A stretch of DNA of 64,000 nt from Oscillospiraceae bacterium. GTDB lineage: Bacteria > Bacillota > Clostridia > Oscillospirales > Oscillospiraceae. The notes beneath the pieces are model-generated. The model worked only from the letters and a program-made list of their open reading frames with translations. It made no database searches and had not been told where the DNA came from. The position numbers and the translations under genes are program-made. Positions 1 through 7,618 of the stretch are shown here, in pieces; position 1 is the stretch's first letter; every line of letters begins with the position of its first letter. The DNA lies in assembly GCA_021205095.1 (NCBI GenBank), contig JAJPYE010000009.1:18082-82081 (forward strand), given 5' to 3'.

Positions 1-846
1 CCAGAACTGGAAAGCGCTGGTTTTCAGATAGGGCTTGTCGATAGGGGTGACGCCGCCCATGATTTCGATGTCCTCCGTGGCCTCCGTCTCCATGACGTCC
101 ATGGCGTCGTCCACGGTGATGATGCCCACCAGACGGCCCTCTCCGTCCACCACCGGCAGGGCCGTGAAGTTATACTTGGTGAACATGGAGACGGCCTCCT
201 CCTGGTCGGCCAGGGTGCCGATGGAGATGACGTTGTCCTCCATAACGTCCGCCATTGGCTCCTCGTCCTCCGCCAGGATGATGGCCCGGATGGACACGGC
301 GCCTATGAGCTTTTTTCCGTTGTCGGTGATATAGCAGGTGTTGATGGTCTCCGAGTCCACGCCGGTGCGCTTGATGTGCTTGATGGCGTCCGCTGCGGTC
401 ATGGTGGGCCGCAGGTCTACAAACTCCGTGGTCATAATGGAACCGGCGGAATCGTCCGGGTATTTGAGAATTTCATTTATCAGCTTGCGGGTCTCCGCGT
501 CCGCCTGGCGCAATATGCGCTTGACGACGTTTGCGGGCATTTCCTCCACGAGATCCACTGCGTCGTCCACATACAGCTCGTCCACGACCTCCTTCAGCTC
601 GCTGTCGGAGAAGCCGCGAATCAGAAGCTCCTGGGTGTCGGCGTCCATCTCCACGAAGGTTTCCGCCGCCTGATCCTTTGGCAGAAGCCGGAACAGCAGG
701 GGGAGGGTATGCTCCTCCAGCTCGTCAAACAGCGCCGCCACGTCGGCGGGGTTCATGGTGACAAGAATGTCCCGCAGGGCGGGGTATTTTTTCTGCTCCG
801 CCAGGGCGCTGATGGTTGCTTCCAGGGTTATACTGCGTTCAGCCAT
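1..846 (-). CDS. mgtE: Magnesium transporter MgtE, N-terminal and CBS domains (3' part runs off the window)
   Basis: Reverse-strand translation MAERSITLEATISALAEQKKYPALRDILVTMNPADVAALFDELEE...AGSIMTTEFVDLRPTMTAADAIKHIKRTGVDSETINTCYITD matches MgtE_N plus CBS pattern; RBS GGAGG upstream of ATG at 846. Confidence 0.9.
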   Translation of the reverse strand, partial: MAERSITLEATISALAEQKKYPALRDILVTMNPADVAALFDELEEHTLPLLFRLLPKDQAAETFVEMDADTQELLIRGFSDSELKEVVDELYVDDAVDLVEEMPANVVKRILRQADAETRKLINEILKYPDDSAGSIMTTEFVDLRPTMTAADAIKHIKRTGVDSETINTCYITDNGKKLIGAVSIRAIILAEDEEPMADVMEDNVISIGTLADQEEAVSMFTKYNFTALPVVDGEGRLVGIITVDDAMDVMETEATEDIEIMGGVTPIDKPYLKTSAFQFW

Positions 847-1041
847 TGTTCTTCCTCCTTTTCTAAGTCTGGGATTGCTCCCAAGCCGGGCATAGCCCAG
901 CCCTGCGGATTGCTCCGCTCAGGCAGGAGTAAGACACAAAGGGGTTCTATATCAGCGGGCAATGGATGCCCGCCGCCGTCGCCCTCGTTTTGTGCCGGTA
1001 CTGTTGCCTGCATCCATTGTGCTGTCACATCCTTTCAATAT
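847..1041 (-). promoter_or_regulatory. Structured 5' leader of mgtE (several hairpins; class unknown)
   Basis: 10-bp inverted repeat CAATGGATGC (960-969)/GCATCCATTG (1010-1019), followed toward mgtE by three short hairpins at 902-923, 885-901 and 870-883; two carry the same GGAGCAATCC core on the minus strand. Confidence 0.4.
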
Positions 1042-1275
1042 TAAATTTTGATAAAAAGCGAGCTTTTTATCAAAATTTAGAGATTGCGGCCCGACTGCAG
1101 CGCACGCGCCGCCCGCCTATCGGCGGTCATTGCGCACGTTTGCGGGCCGAGCGGTATTTTTTCCGACGTACACGCCGCCGGAAAAAATGATTCCATTTTA
1201 TTCGCGCCTGCGGGCGCGGGGGCTGGCCGTGCTTCGCACGGCTTCGCGGGGGGAGGGGGTTGGCCCGCTCCACAC
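1042..1275 (+). repeat. Dispersed multi-hairpin intergenic element, copy A
   Basis: 18-bp perfect stem TAAATTTTGATAAAAAGC/GCTTTTTATCAAAATTTA (1042-1079), then TTGCGGCCCGAC, a CCGCC-TATC-GGCGG hairpin, ATTTTTTCCG-ACGTACACGCCGC-CGGAAAAAAT, and GCGCC-TGCG-GGCGC; homologous to copy B. Confidence 0.8.
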
Positions 1276-1291
1276 ACCACATATTATAATA

Positions 1292-1936
1292 TCATGTTAA
1301 AAGCAAGGCCGCAAGGGAAAAAACAGAATCGGCTATCCATTTTGCGCCGGCTTCCTCCAATTCCTGACGGCTGCCGAAGCCGTAGGTCACGCCGATGCAG
1401 TCAATGCCGCAGGCCCTGGCCCCCTCTACGTCGTGGCGGCGGTCGCCCACCATGACGGCGCTGGACATATCCACCTGGCACCTGTCCCTTGCGTAGGCGA
1501 TCACGTCCGCCTTGGTGTTGTCCCTCTCCGGATTGCTGCCGGATATAAGCTCAAAATAGGGGGTCAGGCCGAACCGCTCCGCGATGCGCAGGGAGGATTC
1601 TGTGGGCTTGGTGGTGGCGATGAACAGGCGGCGGCCCTGGTCCTTCAGGGACTGGAGCAGGGCGGGGATGCCGTCGTAGACGCTGTTTTCAAAGAGACCC
1701 TTTTCCATAAAGTATTCCCGGTAATCGGCCAGGAAACGCTCCGCGTCGGGCCGGGAAAAGCCCCAGTAGTCCTGAAAGCTCTGGGGCATAGGGGGGCCGA
1801 TGAATTTGTAATAATCCGCCGGGGGGCCTGTGGGCAGGCCCCATTTTTTCCGGGCGTAGATAATGGCGTTGGTGATGCCTGGAGCCGAGTCCGTCAGCGT
1901 CCCGTCCAGGTCGAAGAAAATACTCTGAAAGTCCAA
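1292..1936 (-). CDS. HAD family hydrolase (phosphoglycolate phosphatase-like)
   Basis: MDFQSIFFDLDGTLTDSAPGI (DxDGT motif), TTKP and VMVGDRRHDVEGA motif III/IV. Confidence 0.85.
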   Translation of the reverse strand: MDFQSIFFDLDGTLTDSAPGITNAIIYARKKWGLPTGPPADYYKFIGPPMPQSFQDYWGFSRPDAERFLADYREYFMEKGLFENSVYDGIPALLQSLKDQGRRLFIATTKPTESSLRIAERFGLTPYFELISGSNPERDNTKADVIAYARDRCQVDMSSAVMVGDRRHDVEGARACGIDCIGVTYGFGSRQELEEAGAKWIADSVFSLAALLLT

Positions 1937-1958
1937 GATGTTTCGTTCCTTTTTTGGT

Positions 1959-2942
1959 TTATCGTTCTTCTCTAAAGTAGCTCTGGCCCAGGCTTTCCGG
2001 GGGCTGGGATTCCTTGGAGTGGCGCATACTGACCACGATCAGCACGATGATTGTTACCACATAGGGAAGCATTTTAAACAGCTCTATGCTGGCTCTGGTC
2101 AGGCCGCTGATATAGTTATAAGCCCAGTAAAGGATGCCGAAGAGATACGCAGACCAGATGGCCCGCGCCGGCTTCCAGGTGGCGAAGATGACCAGAGCCA
2201 CCGCCAGCCAGCCCAGGGCCTCGATGGTGCTGTCCGTCGTCCAGGTGCCTTTGATGTAGTCCATACAGTAGTACAGACCGCCCAGGCCGGAAATGCCCGC
2301 GCCGATGCAGGTGGCCAGGTATTTGTATTTGGTGACGTGTATGCCTGCGGCGTCCGCCGTGGCGGGATCCTCGCCCACGGCCCGCAGGTTCAGTCCCACG
2401 CGGGTGCGGTTTAAAAGCCAGCTTGCGATCAGGGCAATGATGATGGCCAAATAGGCCATAAAGCCATAGGAAAACAGAAGCTTTCCCGGCACGCCCAGAT
2501 TGGCCAGGCCGGAGAAATAGGCCCGATAAGTGCGGGAGGTGAGGGAGACGCTGATCTGACCCACGCCGCCGGCCAGCTTGTTCAGACTGCCGCCATATAG
2601 GTTCGCAAGCCCCGCCCCAAAGATGGTCAGGGTCAGACCTGTGACGTTCTGGTTAGCCCGGAGGGTGATGGTCAGGAAGGAGTAGATAAGTCCTCCCAGG
2701 GCCGCCGCCAGAAACGCGGCGATGAAGCTCAGCAGCAGACTGACGATGCCGATGGGATTTGCCGCCAGCATTTCATAGTAGAAGGCGGTGGCGAGGCCCG
2801 CGATGCCCCCCAGGTACATGATGCCCGGCACGCCAAGGTTCAGGTTGCCGGATTTCTCCGTGATGATCTCGCCGATGGCGCCATAGAGGATCACGGTGCC
2901 GAAGATGACGGCGTTGTTCAGCAGGGATATAAGGCTTGTCAT
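1959..2942 (-). CDS. ABC transporter permease, BMP/nucleoside (simple sugar) family
   Basis: Multi-TM protein with GEIITEKSGNLNLGVPGIMYLGG and GEDPATADAAGIHVTKYKY motifs typical of this permease family; overlaps next permease by 4 bp. Confidence 0.85.
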   Translation of the reverse strand: MTSLISLLNNAVIFGTVILYGAIGEIITEKSGNLNLGVPGIMYLGGIAGLATAFYYEMLAANPIGIVSLLLSFIAAFLAAALGGLIYSFLTITLRANQNVTGLTLTIFGAGLANLYGGSLNKLAGGVGQISVSLTSRTYRAYFSGLANLGVPGKLLFSYGFMAYLAIIIALIASWLLNRTRVGLNLRAVGEDPATADAAGIHVTKYKYLATCIGAGISGLGGLYYCMDYIKGTWTTDSTIEALGWLAVALVIFATWKPARAIWSAYLFGILYWAYNYISGLTRASIELFKMLPYVVTIIVLIVVSMRHSKESQPPESLGQSYFREER

Positions 2943-4036
2943 GCTTTGGCCTCCTTTTCACGCCGGCGGAAATGGACGGTATAGTTGATGAAAAACTCGC
3001 TGCCCAGCAGGAAGAACAGGATAATGCCCATGACCACGTTGGAGGCGTAGTCGTTCAGGTTAAACTGGGAGGCGATCTGCGTAGCGCCCTTTTCCAGGAA
3101 CACCAGCAGCAGGGCGATAAGGATCATGACGAAGGTGTTAAATTTCGCCATCCAGGCCACGATGATGGCGGTGAAGCCCCGGCCTCCGGCAGTACTGGTG
3201 GAAATGGTATGACTGGCTCCGGCCACGGCCACGAATCCGGCCATACCGCACACGGCCCCGGAGAGGGCCATGGTGCGGACGATGACGCGCTTCACGCTGA
3301 TACCTGCATAGCGGGCGGTGTTCTCGCTCTGGCCTACCACGGCGATCTCATAGCCGTGCTTGGAGTATTTGAGGTAGAGATACATGGCCACGGTGACGGC
3401 CAGCACCAGCACGATGTTCCAGCCGTACTGCTGCCCGAACAGGGAGGGAAACCACCCCGCCTTGGTGGACTGGTTGATAATGCCCACGGTGTTGGAGCCG
3501 TAGGGATTTTCCCATTTGGCCACCAGAAAGCAGGTGAGCTGGATGGCGATATAGTTCATCATCAGGGTGAAAAGGGTCTCGTTGGTGTTCCAGCGGGCCT
3601 TGAATACGGCGGGGATAATGCCCCAGACGGCCCCGGCGATCAGGCTGACCACAATGCCGATGAGGAGTATCACCCAGGTGGGAAGACCGGGGCAGTATAT
3701 CATCACGGCGGCGGTGGCGCAGCCCCCCACCAGCACCTGGCCCTCGGCCCCGATATTCCAAAAGCGCATTTTAAAGGCCGGTGCCAGCCCTACGCCAATA
3801 CAAAGCAACATCATGGTGTCCCGCAGCGTGACCCAGGTACGTTTGCTGGTGCCGAAGGCGCCGTTCCACATGGCTCCGTATACCTTTACGGGATTCATTT
3901 TTGTCAGGGAATAGATAAACAGGGCGCTGACCACCAGAGCCAGCAGGGCGGCGGCAATGCGTATCAGCCAGCCCTTCCACCAGGCCATGCCGTCCCGCTT
4001 GGCGATATGCACCAGCGGCTCATGTGAGGTTTTCAT
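2939..4036 (-). CDS. ABC transporter permease, BMP/nucleoside family
   Basis: Start at MKTSHEPLVHIAKRD (4036) rather than the longer ORF start; FWNIGAEGQVLVGG and GQSENTARYAGISVKRV motifs. Confidence 0.85.
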   Translation of the reverse strand: MKTSHEPLVHIAKRDGMAWWKGWLIRIAAALLALVVSALFIYSLTKMNPVKVYGAMWNGAFGTSKRTWVTLRDTMMLLCIGVGLAPAFKMRFWNIGAEGQVLVGGCATAAVMIYCPGLPTWVILLIGIVVSLIAGAVWGIIPAVFKARWNTNETLFTLMMNYIAIQLTCFLVAKWENPYGSNTVGIINQSTKAGWFPSLFGQQYGWNIVLVLAVTVAMYLYLKYSKHGYEIAVVGQSENTARYAGISVKRVIVRTMALSGAVCGMAGFVAVAGASHTISTSTAGGRGFTAIIVAWMAKFNTFVMILIALLLVFLEKGATQIASQFNLNDYASNVVMGIILFFLLGSEFFINYTVHFRRREKEAKA

Positions 4037-5595
4037 GCCTTGCCCTCCTCTCGCTCGGTTCCGGCTACGTTTGTCATCATAAAGCCTACCTGCTCCTTGG
4101 TGGCGGTGCGGGCGTCCAATATGCCGCTGAGCCGACCGCCGCACAGGACGGCGATTCGGTCGCACAGCTCCAGCAGCACGTCCAGATCTTCGCCAACATA
4201 CAGCACGGCCACGCCTGCCTTTTTCTGTTCGTTCAAAAGCCGATAGATGGTATAGGAGGTGTTGATGTCCAGGCCCCGGACGGCGTAGGCGCTGAGAAGC
4301 ACCGTGGGGTTTGCGGCGATCTCCCGGCCCACCAGCACCTTCTGCACGTTCCCGCCGGAGAGGCGGCGCACAGGGGTGGATATACTGGGCGTGACCACCT
4401 CAAGCTCCTCCACCACATTTTCCGCCAGCCTGCGGGGCGGCTTGCGGTCGGTGAAGGCCCCACGGCCTTCCCGATAGCTTTTGAGCATCATGTTGTCCGC
4501 GAGATCCATGCTCCCCACAAGACCCATGCCCAGCCGATCCTCCGGCACGAAGGCCAGGCGAATACCCATGTCCGCAATGGTGCGGGGATTCTGGCCGATC
4601 AGCTCCTCTGCCGGGCCCTCCGGGCCCTGGGGGAAGTATTTTACGCTGCTGCCGTCTTCGGCGTCCTGAAGTCCGGCGATGGCCTCCAGCAGCTCCTTCT
4701 GGCCGCAGCCGGAGATACCGGCCACGCCCAATATTTCCCCGCCGTTCACGTCCAGGTTTATGTCGTCCAGGCGCAGCACTCCGTCCGCATCCTTCACGGT
4801 CATGTGACGCAGCTCCAGGCGGCGGACGGGATTTTCCGGCGCGGCCCGGTCGATGTTCAGGTTCACGGCCCGGCCCACCATCATGTCGGAGAGGGTCTGG
4901 GTGTCTGCCCCGGCGGTGGTCATGTCCCCTACATAGGCGCCCTTCCGCAGCACGGCCACCCGGTCGGAGATTTCCAATACCTCATGGAGCTTGTGGGTGA
5001 TGATGATAATGCTCTTGCCGTCCGCCTTCATGTTCCGCATAACGGCGAACAGCCGCTCCGTCTCCTGGGGGGTCAGCACGGCGGTGGGCTCGTCCAGTAT
5101 GAGCACGTTTGCCCCCCGGTAAAGGGCCTTGACAATCTCCAGGGTCTGCTTTTCCGATACGGACATATCATAGACCTTCTTCTCCGGCTCCACCACAAAG
5201 CCGTAGCGGTCGCAGATTTCCCGAATCCGCTGGGCGATGGCCTTTTTGTCCACCACCAGCTTCCCCGGCAGACCAAGCTCGATATTCTCCGCCGCCGTCA
5301 GCACGTCCACCAGCTTGAAATGCTGATGCACCATGCCGATGCCGAGGGTATAGGCGTCATGAGGGGAGGCGATCGTCACCTCCTGCCCGTCCACAAAAAT
5401 GTGGCCGCTGTCCGGGAAATAAATGCCGGAGAGCATATTCATCAGGGTGGTCTTGCCGCTGCCGTTTTCACCCAGCAGGGAGAGAATCTCCCCCTTTTTC
5501 AGCTCCAAATGCACCCGGTCGTTGGCGGTAACAGCCCCGAAGGTCTTGGTGATGTCCACCATTTTTACCGCGTATTCCTCTGCCAATCGTATCAC
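4033..5595 (-). CDS. ABC transporter ATP-binding protein with two NBDs (BMP/nucleoside-type)
   Basis: First NBD GENGSGKTTLMNMLSG and LILDEPTAVLTPQE; second NBD degenerate (GISGCGQKELLEAIAGL, VLLSAYAVRGLDIN); operonic with two permeases. Confidence 0.88.
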   Translation of the reverse strand: MIRLAEEYAVKMVDITKTFGAVTANDRVHLELKKGEILSLLGENGSGKTTLMNMLSGIYFPDSGHIFVDGQEVTIASPHDAYTLGIGMVHQHFKLVDVLTAAENIELGLPGKLVVDKKAIAQRIREICDRYGFVVEPEKKVYDMSVSEKQTLEIVKALYRGANVLILDEPTAVLTPQETERLFAVMRNMKADGKSIIIITHKLHEVLEISDRVAVLRKGAYVGDMTTAGADTQTLSDMMVGRAVNLNIDRAAPENPVRRLELRHMTVKDADGVLRLDDINLDVNGGEILGVAGISGCGQKELLEAIAGLQDAEDGSSVKYFPQGPEGPAEELIGQNPRTIADMGIRLAFVPEDRLGMGLVGSMDLADNMMLKSYREGRGAFTDRKPPRRLAENVVEELEVVTPSISTPVRRLSGGNVQKVLVGREIAANPTVLLSAYAVRGLDINTSYTIYRLLNEQKKAGVAVLYVGEDLDVLLELCDRIAVLCGGRLSGILDARTATKEQVGFMMTNVAGTEREEGKA

Positions 5596-5705
5596 CCCTA
5601 TTCGTTGCAGGCATTAATATTACTAATCTGACACTTTATTCTATCATATAAGAGGTCATTTGTAAAAATAAATTTGTCTTTTTTTCCACTAATTTTAGAA
5701 GACCG

Positions 5706-6305
5706 TCACTGCAGCCCCGCCCGCCCGGCGGTGGCATTTTTGAGTTGCATGAGAAAATCCTCCGCCCGGTCGGACAGAAGCTCCGCCGTCAAAATCGCCT
5801 GCGTAGGGTCGGACTCATAGTCGGAGGCCAGGAGAACTCCTTCCTGCTGACGGAGCAGGCGATGGGCCTTGTCCAGGCTGTCCCAGGGGCAGGAGATGGT
5901 CAGAACCGTTTTTTCCGGGTCAGGCTCTGTTCCGGCGTCGGCCAGGGCCAGGGCCGCCGCTTTGGAATAGGCCCGCACCAGGCCGCCGCTGCCCAGCAGC
6001 GTGCCGCCGAAATAGCGGGTCACAACGCATAAGACGCCGTAGACCGTCCCGCCTTTGAGGATGTTTGCGATAGGCCCTCCGGCAGTGCCGCCCGGCTCTC
6101 CGTCGTCCGACCAGCGGCAGGCTCCGTCCGGCATGACCCAGGCCCAGCAGTGGTGGCGGGCGTCCGGGTAGTGCTTTTTCACCTGGGCGATCAGGGCCTT
6201 GGCCTGCTCCTCATCGGAAACGGGCCAGATTTCCCCGATGAAGCGGGAGCGCTTTTCCTCATATTCCCCGGTTCCGTAGCCCTGGGGGCGAAGCCGGTCA
6301 CTCAT
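5706..6305 (-). CDS. YigZ/IMPACT family protein
   Basis: EEKRSRFIGEIWPVSDEEQAKALIAQVKKHYPDARHHCWAWV...SDDGEPGGTAGGPI signature; probable start MSDRLRPQGYG at 6305. Confidence 0.88.
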   Translation of the reverse strand: MSDRLRPQGYGTGEYEEKRSRFIGEIWPVSDEEQAKALIAQVKKHYPDARHHCWAWVMPDGACRWSDDGEPGGTAGGPIANILKGGTVYGVLCVVTRYFGGTLLGSGGLVRAYSKAAALALADAGTEPDPEKTVLTISCPWDSLDKAHRLLRQQEGVLLASDYESDPTQAILTAELLSDRAEDFLMQLKNATAGRAGLQ

Positions 6306-7548
6306 GGATCTGATAGGGGGCGACAAGATGCAAAAGCTCTGGCCCCACTGCGGCCAGCACCTCCGTCCCCTCCTCCCGATAGGTCAGCTCCAGCACGTTC
6401 GCCTGATTTTCCAGGGTCGTCACCAGCGCGCCGCTGGTGTAGGGGATCAGCAGCCGCACGCGGGTCAGGCCGCCCTCCAGGCGCTTTTCGATGGCATAGA
6501 GCAGGGTGAGCGTTCCCTCTCCTGTGCGGGCGCAAACGCATACCTCGTCCTCCCGGCTGGGCAGACGGCCAAAGAAGGCGTCGCACTTGTTGTATACCCG
6601 CAGGCAGGGGGTCTGGCCCGCCCCCAGGCGGTCAATCAGCTCGTCCACCACCTGTGCCTGGGTCTCATACTCCGGGTTCGATATGTCGATGACGTGGAGC
6701 AGAAGGTCTGCGTAGGTCAGCTCCTCCAGGGTGGCCTTGAAGGCGTCCACCAGCTCCGTGGGGAGCTTTCGGATAAAGCCCACGGTGTCGGACAGCAGCG
6801 CCTGGCCCCCGCCGGGCAGGGCGATGCGCCGGGTGGTGGTGTCCAATGTGTCGAACAGCCGGTCGCCGGTCTGGATGCAGTCCCCGGTCAGGGCGTTCAG
6901 AAGCGTGGATTTTCCCGCATTGGTATAGCCTACGAGAGCCACCACGGGCAGGACGTTTTTCTCCCGACGGCGGCGCTGGGTGTTCCGCACCCGGCGCACC
7001 TGCTCCAGCTCCTCCGTCAGCTTCTGGATGCGGCGTCGGATATGCCGCCGGTCGGTCTCAAGCTGTGTCTCGCCGGGGCCGCGGGTGCCGATGGGGGCGG
7101 AGGTACCGGCCTGCCGCTTCAAATGCGTCCACATACCCGTCAGCCGGGGTAGCAGGTATTGATACTGGGCCAGCTCCACCTGGAGCTTTCCCTCTCTGGT
7201 GTGGGCCCGCTGGGCGAAAATGTCCAGAATCAGGCCCGTCCTGTCCATGACCCGCACGCCCAGCAACTCCTCCAGCACCCGCGCCTGGGAGGGGGATAGG
7301 TCGTTATCGAATATAACAAGGGAACATTCCTCGTTTTCCGCCAGCTCCTTCAGTTCCTCCACCTTGCCTGTTCCCAGGAAGGTGCGGGGTTCCGGCTTAT
7401 CCCTTGTTTGCAGCAGGGTGCAGACAGGCTCTGCCCCGGCGGTCTCCGCCAGCCGCCAAAGCTCCGCCATGCTGGCCTCGTCGCTGCGCTCCGCCGCGTC
7501 CATGGCGGCGGCGGATAGTCCCGCCAGCGCCGCCCGTTCCTTTTTCAT
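6298..7548 (-). CDS. hflX: GTPase HflX
   Basis: GTRGPGETQLETDRRHIRRRI; G1 GYTNAGKSTLLNALTG; DTVGFIRKLPTELVDAFKATLEE. Confidence 0.93.
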   Translation of the reverse strand: MKKERAALAGLSAAAMDAAERSDEASMAELWRLAETAGAEPVCTLLQTRDKPEPRTFLGTGKVEELKELAENEECSLVIFDNDLSPSQARVLEELLGVRVMDRTGLILDIFAQRAHTREGKLQVELAQYQYLLPRLTGMWTHLKRQAGTSAPIGTRGPGETQLETDRRHIRRRIQKLTEELEQVRRVRNTQRRRREKNVLPVVALVGYTNAGKSTLLNALTGDCIQTGDRLFDTLDTTTRRIALPGGGQALLSDTVGFIRKLPTELVDAFKATLEELTYADLLLHVIDISNPEYETQAQVVDELIDRLGAGQTPCLRVYNKCDAFFGRLPSREDEVCVCARTGEGTLTLLYAIEKRLEGGLTRVRLLIPYTSGALVTTLENQANVLELTYREEGTEVLAAVGPELLHLVAPYQIHE

Positions 7549-7618
7549 CGTTGTGTCTTCTATGGTTCTGCCCTCGAATCTTTATAAAATTGGTCGTTAC
7601 ATGAATTTGTGGTTATGG

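Noticed and set aside
847-1041. M-box Mg2+ riboswitch in front of mgtE
   Set aside because: The conserved M-box core sequences were not found by eye; kept only as an unclassified structured leader.
1084-1455. 123-aa ORF and its counterpart 14918..15115 as a new protein family
   Set aside because: The shared peptide comes from a conserved hairpin element. The two nucleotide copies show compensatory stem changes and invariant loops, and there is no RBS or consistent frame length, so structure rather than coding is the better explanation.
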